NCBI GenBank assembly: GCA_009777725.1
Contig: WRLG01000007.1
Location: 43,071-107,070 of the forward strand
DNA: 64,000 nucleotides
Direction: 5' to 3'
Origin: Oscillospiraceae bacterium
GTDB taxonomy: Bacteria > Bacillota > Clostridia > Oscillospirales > Ruminococcaceae
Both the position numbers and the translations under genes were made by a program. Below are positions 27,990 through 37,625 of the stretch, piece after piece. Numbering within the stretch: the first letter of the stretch is position 1; the number at the start of each line of letters is the position of its first letter. Under the pieces are notes generated by a model that had not been told where the DNA came from, made no database searches, and saw only the letters and a program-made list of their open reading frames with translations.

Positions 27990-28462
27990 AAAAGCTGAAA
28001 ATTTATCTCGACACATCTGTTATCAGTCATTTAGACGTAACTAACCGCCTTGATTGGATGGCAGAAACCCGAAAACTTTGGGACGAAATAACGGCGGGAA
28101 AATACGATGTTTATTTATCGGAAACAACTTTGACCGAGATAAGCCGTTGCGAACCGCAAAAATTCAATTTCCTTATGGATATACTTGACGAGATTGAATA
28201 TACAGTTCTTCCGCCGAACGAGGAAATTGACGAAGTTGCCGAAATGGTTGTTTCTATGGGCATACTAAAGAAAAAAAGCCTTGACGATTCTTTCCATATC
28301 GGTTCGGCTGTGGTGGGCGGTTGCGATGTTATAGTTTCGTGGAATTTCAAACATCTTGTAAACATCAAAACAATTAAAGGCGTTAGGGCGATTACAACTT
28401 TGCAGGGTTATCCGAATATTGAAATTGTTTCGCCGTCTATGTTGATTGAAAGGGAGGAGTAA
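27986..28462 (+). CDS. PIN-domain toxin-like ribonuclease
   Basis: A 158-residue PIN protein: acidic residues in IYLDTSVISHLD, TTLTEI and LDDSFHIGSA, with the SWNFKHLVN end motif, compose the Mg2+ site of VapC-like nucleases. Start TTG 27986 follows GGGGAG. In its group it is typically partnered with a small antitoxin; an upstream fragment and a 60-aa downstream gene are both candidates. Mobile-gene context and flanking tRNA repeats support acquisition by transfer. Confidence 0.85.
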   Translation: MKKLKIYLDTSVISHLDVTNRLDWMAETRKLWDEITAGKYDVYLSETTLTEISRCEPQKFNFLMDILDEIEYTVLPPNEEIDEVAEMVVSMGILKKKSLDDSFHIGSAVVGGCDVIVSWNFKHLVNIKTIKGVRAITTLQGYPNIEIVSPSMLIEREE

Positions 28463-28464
28463 AT

Positions 28465-28647
28465 ATGACTATGCCTGAATTAAGCCCATATTTTACTGTT
28501 GAGGATATTCACAAAGTCCGTGAATATCATTACGAAGTGACAAAAGATATGTCGCAAGAAGACCGTTGGGCATATTATCGCAAAGGAGCGGAGGAATTCA
28601 GAAGACTATCAGCCGAGCGAAAAGCATTAAAGCAATCGGCGATTTAA
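28465..28647 (+). CDS. 60-aa protein downstream of the PIN toxin, possible antitoxin
   Basis: Begins two bases after the PIN stop codon, with GGGAGGAG overlapping the end of that gene. The charged, helical sequence (VEDIHKVREYHYEVTKDMSQ, then EEFRRLSAERKALK) has the size and charge of an antitoxin-like partner but no recognised DNA-binding fold. Conserved pairing with this PIN subgroup would confirm the role. Confidence 0.65.
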   Translation: MTMPELSPYFTVEDIHKVREYHYEVTKDMSQEDRWAYYRKGAEEFRRLSAERKALKQSAI

Positions 28648-28805
28648 GCTGTTGGTTTATTCTCAAAAAAACCAACAAAAAACCAACTAAGTTGCAGAAA
28701 CTTATGAAAATCTGCAACAATTAGGAACAACCGTATTATATAAATTCTTGAATTTATCTTAACTTTCAGCAAGTTGCGGTGAGCGACAGCAATAAAAAAC
28801 GAGAG
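28648..28805. other. Right end of the tRNA-Trp island, non-coding
   Basis: Contains GTTGGTTT/AAACCAAC complementarity and paired GTTGCAGA/TCTGCAAC, but no gene. The island gives way at 28806 to the duplicated tRNA-Trp 3' half. Confidence 0.5.
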
Positions 28806-29004
28806 CTCCAAAACCGCAGGTTGAGGGTTTGATTCCTTCTGCCCCTGCCAATAAAACGCCGTGAAATTGAGGGTTTACGGTGTTTTTTGTTATTTTGTTG
28901 GCTATGCTGTTTGAGAATATATTTTTTAAAATTGGCTGTTTATGTCGGCTGTTGGCTGTCGGGTGTTTGGTTTGGCATTTGCCGCTTGTTGTTAAGGGGG
29001 TTAT
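28806..29004. repeat. Direct repeat copy 2 with partial tRNA-Trp (28806-28850)
   Basis: Starts at CTCCAAAACCGC, the anticodon-loop region, and keeps the T arm, acceptor strand, CCA and terminator hairpin. It lacks the 5' half, so no functional tRNA is made. This is the geometry of the distal attachment site of an element inserted in a tRNA gene. Confidence 0.88.
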
Positions 29005-29026
29005 GGAGAGGAGAAGCTATTCTTTT

Positions 29027-29446
29027 TTACTTACCTATTAAATCACTTAATTTTTTAGTTGCATATTTTCGTTCTCTGATATGTATGCTTTCTTTTGCAA
29101 TATCTTTAAGGATATTATGAGTTTTTGCATTATTTGAATATGATTCACATAATTTATCAATAGCATTTTTTCGTTCTCTAATATGAATTGAGGTTTTCAC
29201 CGTATGTATAAGGGTATCCAAAAGAACATCTGAGCTATCTTCAAGCACATCTGATGAATCAAGCTGTGACAAAGTTGACTTTGAAATTGACTTATTTGAG
29301 AAAATTCCAAAAACAAAAGCTAATAATGCAAAAGCTCCTCCCAAAATTTGTCCCTTATCACTTTCATGGAATCCGTGAATTATAACAGCCAAACCAACAA
29401 TGCCAATAACAAGAATAAATACTCTGTATAATAAAACTTTCATCAT
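29027..29446 (-). CDS. Two-TM membrane protein with HEAT-like SIHIRERK repeats
   Basis: Two membrane helices (VFILVIGIVGLAVIIHG and GGAFALLAFVFGIF) precede a cytoplasmic helical part. That part repeats SIHIRERKNAIDKL and SIHIRERKYATKKL, with a related earlier SIHIRERKNA context after VKTS. The two units, about 34 residues apart, resemble short helical repeats. GGGGATG precedes the start. The gene is absent from the other copy of the duplicated block (near 26.5 kb), where only its 5' scar remains. Function unknown. Confidence 0.6.
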   Translation of the reverse strand: MMKVLLYRVFILVIGIVGLAVIIHGFHESDKGQILGGAFALLAFVFGIFSNKSISKSTLSQLDSSDVLEDSSDVLLDTLIHTVKTSIHIRERKNAIDKLCESYSNNAKTHNILKDIAKESIHIRERKYATKKLSDLIGK

Positions 29447-29606
29447 AACATCCCCTTATAATTTAAAACTTCCTTTAAATATAAACATCTTGCTATAACC
29501 TATTTTATCATATATTGAAAATAATGTCAATATTTTTATCTTTAATTTAGATTTTATTTGAAACAGTATTGACAACATCAAATAAATCATCTATAATAAA
29601 GTTAAG
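29437..29606. repeat. Second direct repeat, copy 2, with promoter of the DUF5050 gene
   Basis: Matches 26522-26695. TTGACA (29569-29574), a 17-bp spacer and TATAAT (29592-29597) would transcribe the lipoprotein gene at 29658. Confidence 0.88.
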
Positions 29607-29657
29607 CTAAACTATATAAAGATAGAATTAACACTGAACAAAGAAAGGCTGATTTCA

Positions 29658-31733
29658 ATGAAAGCATTAAAACTTACGGCAGCTGCCTTATCAACAATAC
29701 TGATTATCCTGTTAGCGGGTTGCGCCGGGAGTGAGGGTAATGAATTAATTGAACTTCTTGAAGAGCATGACTATTCGAGAGAAATGAACGCCCGGAATAA
29801 TTCGGTTGCTGCACCGATTATTGAAACAACAGCCGACCATGACAATTACAGTGACGTTGACTACGACTTCGGCGGCACAATTAGCATGGGGAATACATCG
29901 GGGAATATTGTGAATAAAGGGCTTGCGGCTTTCGATGGTGAATGGATTTATTATTCCGACCCTGCTGACGGATACAGGCTTCGCAAAATGAGTATTGATG
30001 GTTCTGTCAACCAGCTTTTGAGCAATGAGCAAGCGATTAACATAAACGTATTAGACGGCATTGTGTATTTCACCTGCGTTAGTTTTAATAAATATGCTTA
30101 CAGGATTTTCCCCGATGGCACGGGTGAGGATGACTTCCCCGGCAATGATGCAAACTTTCTGACCGTTGCAGATGACGGTTGGTTTTACTATAGCCGCTAT
30201 CACGGTATTTACGCAAGGAATATAACCAACTACAGGAATAATATGGAACCGGGAGAATTTTATATAAACAGAATGATTTGGGATTGGGGCGATGAAATAA
30301 GCCTTGCAGACGGCAAAATCTTTTACATAAACAAAGAAAAAGACGCCCTCTATTCAATGGCTAGAGACGGCAAAAATGTCAGCCTTACAGCAGATGAAAG
30401 ATGTGCATATATCAACGCCGTTGACGGTTATGTTTATTACAGCAGTACAGATGAGGGCTTGAAGCTTTGCAAAATAAGCTATGACGGAACGGGCAAGACG
30501 GTTCTGTTAGATTACAGAACCGAGTATATCAACGTATCCGATGGGTTTATTTATTACAGTAGTTACGCGCCGGGCGAAAACGGTTCTTTATGGAGGATGC
30601 GTACCGACGGAACGGAGAAAACCAAAATCAGCAATGACAGATGCCGCTTTATCAATGTAATAGGGAATGTGGTTTTCTACAGCAATATGAATGACAGCGA
30701 CAGTCTTTATATGATTAGCACAAACGGCGAGGGGCGCAAAAGAGTAAACGGCAGAACAATTCCCGAACCCGGCAAAGAACCTTTTGTTTATAACCAAACC
30801 GCAGAGCAGATAACCACCACAGGCAATATTGCAAACAACGGTCTTGCCGCTTTTGACGGTGAATGGATTTACTACGCAGGCGATAACAGCCAACTTTACA
30901 AACGCCGCGCCGACGGCTCGGAAGAAACTCTTCTGAATAACGAAGAAAGCTTGCAAATCAATCTGCACGGCGAATGGATTTACTATGCAAACTCTGACGG
31001 TATTTACAGGATTCGCACTGACGGGGCGGAGAGAACAAAGCTCTCTTCAGTATACGCACGCAACATAACCATTACCGCAGACGGGATTTACTATATTGAT
31101 AACGCTGATTGGCATTCGTTATACAGAATAAATCATGACGGCACAGGCAAAGTTAAAATATCGGACGGAATTGCCGAAATGTCTGTTTACGATAATACAA
31201 TCTATTTCCGCTACTATGATTTGGAAAAAGACAATTATTATTATTCGGGTGCAATAGGCAAAATGAATCTTGACGGCTCTGGTAAAACCAAAGTTGCTGA
31301 TGTAGCGGCTGAAAAATTTCACGTATCGGGTGACTATATCTACTTTGTTGAGGAAATAGGGAGCGGAATGGCGAAGCGCAGTGTTTACAGAATGAATCTT
31401 GACGGCACAGATATAAAAGAAATATTCAACACAGGCAACAACTGGGCGATGTTTATCGATATTAATGCCGCCGATGACGGCTGGCTCTATTACAGCGGCA
31501 TTGAGCTAAACGGCGTATTCGGAATCGGAACAAGCTGCCCGCTCTACAAAATCCGCCCCGACGGAACGGGCAAGGTGCTGCTCGATGATGAATATATGCA
31601 ATATTACAATATTAACAAAGCGGGGGATTGGTTAGTCTGCACTGCATCCAGATGGGAGGGCGATGATGTCGTTGCCTATATTATCATGGTGCGTACAGAT
31701 GGTGCAGAAAAAATCGTATTAGGTTCGCGCTAG
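29658..31733 (+). CDS. DUF5050-type beta-propeller lipoprotein
   Basis: Signal peptide with lipobox LLAGC (Cys22), so it is anchored to the outer face of the membrane. The rest consists of many blades of the form GEWIYYS...YRIRTDGT..KLS, the DUF5050 pattern, in two sets separated near residue 380, where FDGEWIYY recurs. Such propellers bind ligands or other proteins; no catalytic residues are seen. AAAGG lies before the ATG and the promoter sits in the duplicated block. Confidence 0.85.
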   Translation: MKALKLTAAALSTILIILLAGCAGSEGNELIELLEEHDYSREMNARNNSVAAPIIETTADHDNYSDVDYDFGGTISMGNTSGNIVNKGLAAFDGEWIYYSDPADGYRLRKMSIDGSVNQLLSNEQAININVLDGIVYFTCVSFNKYAYRIFPDGTGEDDFPGNDANFLTVADDGWFYYSRYHGIYARNITNYRNNMEPGEFYINRMIWDWGDEISLADGKIFYINKEKDALYSMARDGKNVSLTADERCAYINAVDGYVYYSSTDEGLKLCKISYDGTGKTVLLDYRTEYINVSDGFIYYSSYAPGENGSLWRMRTDGTEKTKISNDRCRFINVIGNVVFYSNMNDSDSLYMISTNGEGRKRVNGRTIPEPGKEPFVYNQTAEQITTTGNIANNGLAAFDGEWIYYAGDNSQLYKRRADGSEETLLNNEESLQINLHGEWIYYANSDGIYRIRTDGAERTKLSSVYARNITITADGIYYIDNADWHSLYRINHDGTGKVKISDGIAEMSVYDNTIYFRYYDLEKDNYYYSGAIGKMNLDGSGKTKVADVAAEKFHVSGDYIYFVEEIGSGMAKRSVYRMNLDGTDIKEIFNTGNNWAMFIDINAADDGWLYYSGIELNGVFGIGTSCPLYKIRPDGTGKVLLDDEYMQYYNINKAGDWLVCTASRWEGDDVVAYIIMVRTDGAEKIVLGSR

Positions 31734-31739
31734 GTTCGC

Positions 31740-33818
31740 CTAACCCTTCAACTTAAACTGTGCAATCAATTCATCCAGCATATCGGCTTGACTGCTCATC
31801 TCTTGCGATACCGCCGAGGATTGCTGTGCCGTTACGGAATTTTGCTGGACTACTTGCGTAAATTCATTGACGGAAAGGTTTATTTGATTTATAGAAGCAG
31901 TCTGCTGACCTGATGATTCTGCTATTTCAGACAGAATTTTGTTGCTTTCCTCTATGCCGGATACAATTTCGCCTAAGCTTGCGGCAGTTTCACCGGCTAT
32001 CTGTGTACCAAGCTCCGCTTTTTCTACCGAATTAGCAATAAGGGTTGAGGTTTCTTTTGCGGATTCAGCACTTTTGGAAGCTAAATTGCGTACCTCCTCT
32101 GCAACAACAGCGAAGCCTTTACCCGCCGCCCCCGCTCTTGCCGCCTCAACTGCGGCGTTGAGGGCAAGTATATTAGTTTGAAATGCTATGTCGTCAATGG
32201 TCTTAATAACCGTGCTGATTCCTTGATTTGCACGGTTAATTTCATTAACCGCATTGACCATCTGCTTCATTTGATTTGTCCCTTTTTCGGCGTTTTGCAT
32301 GATTGTGTATGCAAGGCTGGCGGCTTCACCGGTTCTTTTGGCATTTTCTTCGGTTTTGCTTGAAACTTCGGTAATTGTAGCCGATAGCTGCTGTAAAGTT
32401 TCGGCTTGCTGTGTTGAAGCATCCGCCAAATGGCTTGAACCGTCGGAAATTCGTTTTGAACCCTCGGTAACTAACGCGGCTGATTTGTGAATATCGTTAA
32501 ACATGGCATTGAGGCTCTCAACGACCTTTCTCAGAGAAATACCGATTGTATCTTTTTCGGAAATAACCTCAACATCAATCGCCAAATTCCCGTTTGCAAC
32601 GCTTGCCAATTCTTCGGATACGTAAATAATCCTGTCCATATAGCTGTCGCAATCGGTAATCAGCTGCCCTATTTCATCACCGTTCTCTTTGAATCGGTTA
32701 AACATTGCGTTAACCTCATCCGAGCAGGTAATTTCGCCCGTCGTCGCCGCGCGCTTGAAAAATTTGGCAGTTTCGACAATAGGTTTGAGCATACGCCCCG
32801 TGAAGTTGTAGATTGCGGCAGGGATCAATATAATCATAAGTAAAGCTATAATAACAAGAAACAATAATATCCTGTCAGCTTGAGCGTTTACTTCCGATAA
32901 CGGGACGACTACCGACAGGTAATACGTTTCATTATTATAATCAAAATTAACAGGTGTTGTTAAAACCATGCTGTTTTTTCCGTTTACGCCTGATTTCACA
33001 TTTGCAAACACACCCGAATCAGGTGAACTCGGATAATCCAATCCTGCTGACTTCTTATTTGTCATCCAATCGTTAGGATCGGGTGCATAAACAATTGTTC
33101 CTTCATTATCGGAAAGAACAATATAGCCTGTATCGAAAATTTTCTGCTCCGAAAAAAAGTCACTGATAAGCTCAAGAGCAATATCAACGCCCAAAACGCC
33201 GAGTTTTTCACCGTTTTGTGTTGTAATCGGTGCGGCAATCGTTACCATATCAATGGCAATTCCGTCTATAACATCTCTGTAAGGCGGCAAAACGGTTAAT
33301 CTGCCCGTATTGAAAGGTTCTGAATAATAAGGTTCGTCGTATGCTTCAAGGTCGTCGGGTTCTGTCAGCGGGATAAAGTTAGCCTGTCCGTTATCGTATT
33401 CAATGAAGCCTTCAAAATGCCGCCCGTCGGGATATGTACCGTAATCGGTGTTCATGTATTCGGCGGCTCTGTCATCGAATTTATCCTCATCAAACATAAA
33501 CCAAAAGCCGCTTAAAAAATCCGCACTCTGCGTAAGCGACTCCATATAGGCGACAAATTCTTCACGGCTGATGATTTGCTCACTCACCGTATGGGCAGTC
33601 TGCCGGACATTGGCGTTGAGAAAAACGGTGGGAACGTCAAAGGTGTTTGACACCAACAGGCTGAGATGCTTTGAAATATCCGTGAGTTTCTCCTGTGCAT
33701 CGCTCGCTGCTTTCGTGTGTGTTGAGATAAATACAAATACGGTAATTACGGCTATTCCCAAAAATACCAACACAGCTAAAATCAAGCTTATTTTTGTTTT
33801 AAGACTGCGAGACCTCAT
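31740..33818 (-). CDS. Methyl-accepting chemotaxis protein (dCache)
   Basis: A 692-residue chemoreceptor: TM1 near 9-32, extracellular dCache-like domain to about 315 ([18 protein letters not shown]), TM2 near 320-345, HAMP, and a long signalling coiled coil with the conserved tip [22 protein letters not shown] and [11 protein letters not shown]. It would signal to CheA/CheW, none of which is in this window, so the ligand and output are unknown. It has no CheR-docking pentapeptide. It converges with the DUF5050 gene, 6 bp apart. Confidence 0.93.
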   Translation of the reverse strand: MRSRSLKTKISLILAVLVFLGIAVITVFVFISTHTKAASDAQEKLTDISKHLSLLVSNTFDVPTVFLNANVRQTAHTVSEQIISREEFVAYMESLTQSADFLSGFWFMFDEDKFDDRAAEYMNTDYGTYPDGRHFEGFIEYDNGQANFIPLTEPDDLEAYDEPYYSEPFNTGRLTVLPPYRDVIDGIAIDMVTIAAPITTQNGEKLGVLGVDIALELISDFFSEQKIFDTGYIVLSDNEGTIVYAPDPNDWMTNKKSAGLDYPSSPDSGVFANVKSGVNGKNSMVLTTPVNFDYNNETYYLSVVVPLSEVNAQADRILLFLVIIALLMIILIPAAIYNFTGRMLKPIVETAKFFKRAATTGEITCSDEVNAMFNRFKENGDEIGQLITDCDSYMDRIIYVSEELASVANGNLAIDVEVISEKDTIGISLRKVVESLNAMFNDIHKSAALVTEGSKRISDGSSHLADASTQQAETLQQLSATITEVSSKTEENAKRTGEAASLAYTIMQNAEKGTNQMKQMVNAVNEINRANQGISTVIKTIDDIAFQTNILALNAAVEAARAGAAGKGFAVVAEEVRNLASKSAESAKETSTLIANSVEKAELGTQIAGETAASLGEIVSGIEESNKILSEIAESSGQQTASINQINLSVNEFTQVVQQNSVTAQQSSAVSQEMSSQADMLDELIAQFKLKG

Positions 33819-33923
33819 AAAAAAATACCCTCCATTATTTTAAATGCGTTTTTCGACTATTATATCATACTATATAAAGCCGACAAAAACAAGGAACATT
33901 GGCGGGTACTTTTATATTTTTGA

Positions 33924-35567
33924 TTAAAGATTAATGACTCCTATAAACTGAACCTCATAAAGCCCCGTAACCGGGTCGCGGCTTTCACTGTCTGCGAAAA
34001 TGCCTTTCCCCGAAGGCAAAACCGCCGCTTCATTCCGTCTTATTTTGCGCCCTAAAGTAATTTCAGCTGTTTTAATCACCTTTTTAAACTGTTCATTTGT
34101 CCCTGTTTTTAAGAAGTCGGGCAGGTCCCCGTATTTTACCGCTCTGAACCAATCGTAAATCATGCACTCGCGCAGTTGAGCCTCGTCAACGCCTTTCAGT
34201 TTGCGGCAGAGGATATATATCTGCTCCGCATAATATTTGAGCGGTACGCCGTAAGCGGGAGCGGCTTCGCCTATTGTCTGAAACAGTGCAAACGGGCGGA
34301 TTTCCGCCGCCCCCGCTATATACCTAAGTGTTGATAAAAACCGCCCCTTATTATAGGTATTTCTAAGCGCGTCCTCCGCTTGCTTAATCATCTTCAAATC
34401 CGAAGTGCTGAGCCAAGGACTGCTGATGATTTCATAAGGCGGTTCTTTTGAATAAACGATAGAAGTATTCTGCTCCCGAATCTTACTGCCGTGAAGAAGC
34501 TTTAAAAAGCCGAGTTGTAAGTTATGCGCGTTTAACGCATATGCGCGCTCAAAGCTGTTTTTAAAATCAGACAGTGTTTCAAGGGGAAGCCCCGCGATTA
34601 AGTCAATATGGATATGAATATTTTGATGACTTAGCAAGGCGCGTATATTTTCCTCCGCCCGCGTCAAATCCGTCTGCCTGCAAACGGCTTTAAGCGCGGG
34701 CTCAAAGAAGCTTTGCAGACCTATTTCAAACTGGATTCGCCCCGGCGGCGCGGTTGCTAAAAGCTCAATTGTCCGCCCGTCAAACAAATCCGCCGCCGCT
34801 TCAAAGTGAAAACATCTTGAAGTATTAAGCCCTATGATATATTCAAACAACTCATATGCGCGTTTGGGGGAGCAATTAAATGTCCTGTCCGTAAATTTAA
34901 TGACCTTTGCGTTAGATTCCGCCAGCTTGCGGATTTGCTCCTTAGCCGTTTCAAGCGGCAAAAATTTTACCTCACTGCCGCCCGATAAGCAGTAGGCACA
35001 ACTGAAAGGGCAACCCCGCGATGTTTCAATATACGCGATTCTGCCGTTAAGCTCGTCTGAAAAGCTTTCAAAATCGGGGGTGATAAAGCTTTTGCTCGGC
35101 TTTACTTCCGCGTTGCAGAATACTAAGCCGTCTTTTTTAAAGCATAAGCCGGGGATTTTGTTGAGGGAGGTTTTATTGGCAAGCGCGTCAAGAAGCGCGG
35201 GGAAGCTTTGCTCACCCTCGCCTTGAAGCACAAAATCAGCACCCGCTTCAAGCCAATATTCGGCGTTGTGAGCGGCTTCGGGTCCGCCCGGAACCAAAGC
35301 CGTTTCCGGCATAAGGCTGCGAAATAATTTCAAAAGCCCCGTCACCATGCCCGCGTTCCAGATGTAGGTTGAAATGCCTACCAGAACGGGGTTATGAGCC
35401 GTCACCAAGTCGGCGATGTCGTAAAAGCCTTGGTTTATATTCGCTTCAATAACAATAACCTCGTGCGCCGTCTTGGAATACCGCGAAACGCCCTCCGCCA
35501 GAACCCGCGCCGACAAAGAGGTATGAATATATTTGGCATTAATTGCCAGAATCACTACTTTTTTCAT
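33924..35567 (-). CDS. B12-binding-domain radical SAM protein (DUF4080)
   Basis: A 547-residue protein with an N-terminal cobalamin-binding-like fold (VLVGISTYIWNAG, VPGGPEAAH), a radical SAM core with the cluster motif CPFSCAYC (SRGCPFSCAYCLSGG) and a C-terminal DUF4080 region. This architecture is common and largely uncharacterised; members may methylate or rearrange unactivated carbons. The B12-like domain lacks an obvious DxHxxG His, so base-off binding is plausible. It stands alone with its own intergenic regions. Confidence 0.88.
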   Translation of the reverse strand: MKKVVILAINAKYIHTSLSARVLAEGVSRYSKTAHEVIVIEANINQGFYDIADLVTAHNPVLVGISTYIWNAGMVTGLLKLFRSLMPETALVPGGPEAAHNAEYWLEAGADFVLQGEGEQSFPALLDALANKTSLNKIPGLCFKKDGLVFCNAEVKPSKSFITPDFESFSDELNGRIAYIETSRGCPFSCAYCLSGGSEVKFLPLETAKEQIRKLAESNAKVIKFTDRTFNCSPKRAYELFEYIIGLNTSRCFHFEAAADLFDGRTIELLATAPPGRIQFEIGLQSFFEPALKAVCRQTDLTRAEENIRALLSHQNIHIHIDLIAGLPLETLSDFKNSFERAYALNAHNLQLGFLKLLHGSKIREQNTSIVYSKEPPYEIISSPWLSTSDLKMIKQAEDALRNTYNKGRFLSTLRYIAGAAEIRPFALFQTIGEAAPAYGVPLKYYAEQIYILCRKLKGVDEAQLRECMIYDWFRAVKYGDLPDFLKTGTNEQFKKVIKTAEITLGRKIRRNEAAVLPSGKGIFADSESRDPVTGLYEVQFIGVINL

Positions 35568-35723
35568 GATTTAATTTTAACACAATACTCAAATTAAAGT
35601 CAAGCTGTCATTTATTAGAAAATATTGCAAATTATTTGTGAAGAAATGATATATTACTCAAAATTTTGGTAATAATAAATAAATTTTATACTTATTCACT
35701 ACTATTTATGTGAACAAATGCTA

Positions 35724-35752
35724 TTGACATTTGTTTAAAATAATGTTAGAAT
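35724..35752 (+). promoter_or_regulatory. Promoter of the Big2-type secreted protein
   Basis: TTGACA (35724-35729), 17-base spacer, TAGAAT (35747-35752); a GAGGAGG site precedes the ATG at 35807. Confidence 0.85.
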
Positions 35753-35806
35753 TATTATACAGAACGATTACACATAAGAAAAAGAAAAAAGAGGAGGAAA
35801 TTTTTT

Positions 35807-37564
35807 ATGTCAAGAAGATTCAAGGCATTACTCAGCGGAGTACTTGCGGCGGCAATGGTATTGTCACTGCTGGCAATCCCCGTAAACGCGCAGCCGAGGC
35901 TGAACCGCACCAGTGCATCCATCACGGTCGGCTTCGTGGGGAGCTTAACGGTATCGGGTGCTACAGACACTGTTCGGTGGACATCAAGCAACACAAACGT
36001 AGTTCTTGTAAACTCGCGCGGTCAGATTAAGGGCGTAGGGGTAGGCAGTGCCATGGTTACGGCAACCACGGGCGGCACGAGATTAAACTGCGCGATTACA
36101 GTTACGGCGGGAAGAATTACCCCGGGGGTATCCAGCGTAACAATGTCCAAGGGTGATTCCACCAAGGTTAACCTCAACGTAAGAATGGCAAGACCCCGCT
36201 CACTCGCGGCTTCAAGCTCCGACAGAAATGTTGCTACGGCAAGCTGGAGCGGTGCTGCGTGGGATGGCGACAATATCCAAGTAACCATTAACGCAAGAGA
36301 AAACGGCACAGCAACCATAAGGGTTTACGCCAAGGAAAACCCCAATGCTGTTTTCTGCGATATTCAAGTGAGAGTAGGCTCGGGAACAAGCGACCTTATC
36401 ATTTTACCGCAAAGCGACACGGTTAACGTAGACATAGGGCAGACGACTGCTTTCCGCGTCGGAACATCACAGCCTAACGCGGTAAATGTAACCTCGGCAA
36501 ATCCTGCCATAGCAACGGCGACCTTAGGCACTTCAAGCGGCACTGCCACAAATATCAATATCAGAGGAATAGCTGCAGGTAATACAACTATCCGCATAGT
36601 GGATAAAAACAATGCAAGCAACTTTGCCGATGTAAGAGTAACCGTAGCGGGCTCGTCAAATCAGTATTACACCGCCACCATTCTGCGCCCGACACCCCTT
36701 ACACCCTCCGACCAGGTACTTACCTTTACAGAGGGCAACATCACAAGGTATATGCTCGTTCCCTCGGGTTATGACGCGGCGTTGGCGAATACTGCCTTTG
36801 CAAGCGCGCTGAATATCTATAACTATTATATCGTTTATTCGCAAAGACCGCCTACGAGAGCAACAGGCGACACGGTAAGAAACTTTACCGCAAACATAAA
36901 TAACAGAAATGAAGCGCGCTTCATCCTTGTCCCGAGAAACCCGGACGAAGCCCAGCTTGCAACCGCGCAAGCCGACTATACCAAGGTGTGGGAATATCAC
37001 ACCATATACAACATCCGCCCGACGACAAGGGTTAACTCCGACAGAATTGAACAATGGACAATTACCGACGAAAACAACAGGAATGTTCAAAGGTACATGC
37101 TCGTACCCAATTGGGATAACGGTTACGCGCAACAGCTGATTGATGAGGATAGGAACAACAGTTCCAGCTTTACTCATTATACGATGCTTAACAGCTACCC
37201 GGCTAATGTATCAAACAGCGATTTAGTTCTCCATTGGACGAGTATAAACAACAATTCAAGCAACGTAACACGCTATATGGTTGTTCCGCGCAACACATGG
37301 AATACCAGAATTGAAGCGAACAACGCAGCGATTAACCGCCCCAATTCTCCTTTGCCGCACTTCACCAATACGCTTTACTTAAACCCAATCTCAGGGATGA
37401 CCGGTATGCCCTACAATCTTGTACAATTAAACGTAGTAGGGAGTACATCAAACAGCCCCGGATATATCTATGTTGCCCAAGGGGTTAACAATGACAACGT
37501 ATTAGCCGGAATCATATCTAACGCAGTCCAAAACAGAGTGAATAACTCAGTTCAAATCGACTAA
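35807..37564 (+). CDS. Secreted Ig-like (Big2) protein with four RYMLVP repeats
   Basis: Signal peptide (FKALLSGVLAAAMVLSLLAIPVNA), then about three Ig-like Big2-type modules (GSLTVSGATDTVRWTSSNT, IKGVGVGSAMVTAT, IRGIAAGNTTIRIVD). From about residue 285 a different repeat of roughly 62-68 residues occurs four times, each ending in R(Y/F)(M/I)(L/V)VP after a DxVxxxT...N segment. I do not recognise this second repeat. There is no LPXTG, cell-wall-binding or SLH motif, so anchoring is unclear. Likely a surface or matrix protein. Confidence 0.8.
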   Translation: MSRRFKALLSGVLAAAMVLSLLAIPVNAQPRLNRTSASITVGFVGSLTVSGATDTVRWTSSNTNVVLVNSRGQIKGVGVGSAMVTATTGGTRLNCAITVTAGRITPGVSSVTMSKGDSTKVNLNVRMARPRSLAASSSDRNVATASWSGAAWDGDNIQVTINARENGTATIRVYAKENPNAVFCDIQVRVGSGTSDLIILPQSDTVNVDIGQTTAFRVGTSQPNAVNVTSANPAIATATLGTSSGTATNINIRGIAAGNTTIRIVDKNNASNFADVRVTVAGSSNQYYTATILRPTPLTPSDQVLTFTEGNITRYMLVPSGYDAALANTAFASALNIYNYYIVYSQRPPTRATGDTVRNFTANINNRNEARFILVPRNPDEAQLATAQADYTKVWEYHTIYNIRPTTRVNSDRIEQWTITDENNRNVQRYMLVPNWDNGYAQQLIDEDRNNSSSFTHYTMLNSYPANVSNSDLVLHWTSINNNSSNVTRYMVVPRNTWNTRIEANNAAINRPNSPLPHFTNTLYLNPISGMTGMPYNLVQLNVVGSTSNSPGYIYVAQGVNNDNVLAGIISNAVQNRVNNSVQID

Positions 37565-37576
37565 CAAAATAACAAT

Positions 37577-37615
37577 AAAAACCCCGCCGGATTTAAATAC
37601 CCGGCGGGGTTTTTA
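37577..37615. terminator. Bidirectional terminator
   Basis: AAAACCCCGCCGG, loop ATTTAAATA, CCCGGCGGGGTTTTT. It serves the Big2 gene and the convergent GGGtGRT gene. Confidence 0.92.
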
Positions 37616-37625
37616 TTAAAGAATT

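Noticed and set aside
28648-28690. GTTGGTTT/AAACCAAC hairpin as terminator of the PIN module
   Set aside because: No T-run follows on the plus strand and the surrounding A-rich DNA makes the pairing weak evidence.
26285-28805. Prophage or integrative element as a complete unit
   Set aside because: No integrase, relaxase or phage gene; contents are truncated genes and a PIN module, so only a degenerate island is supported.
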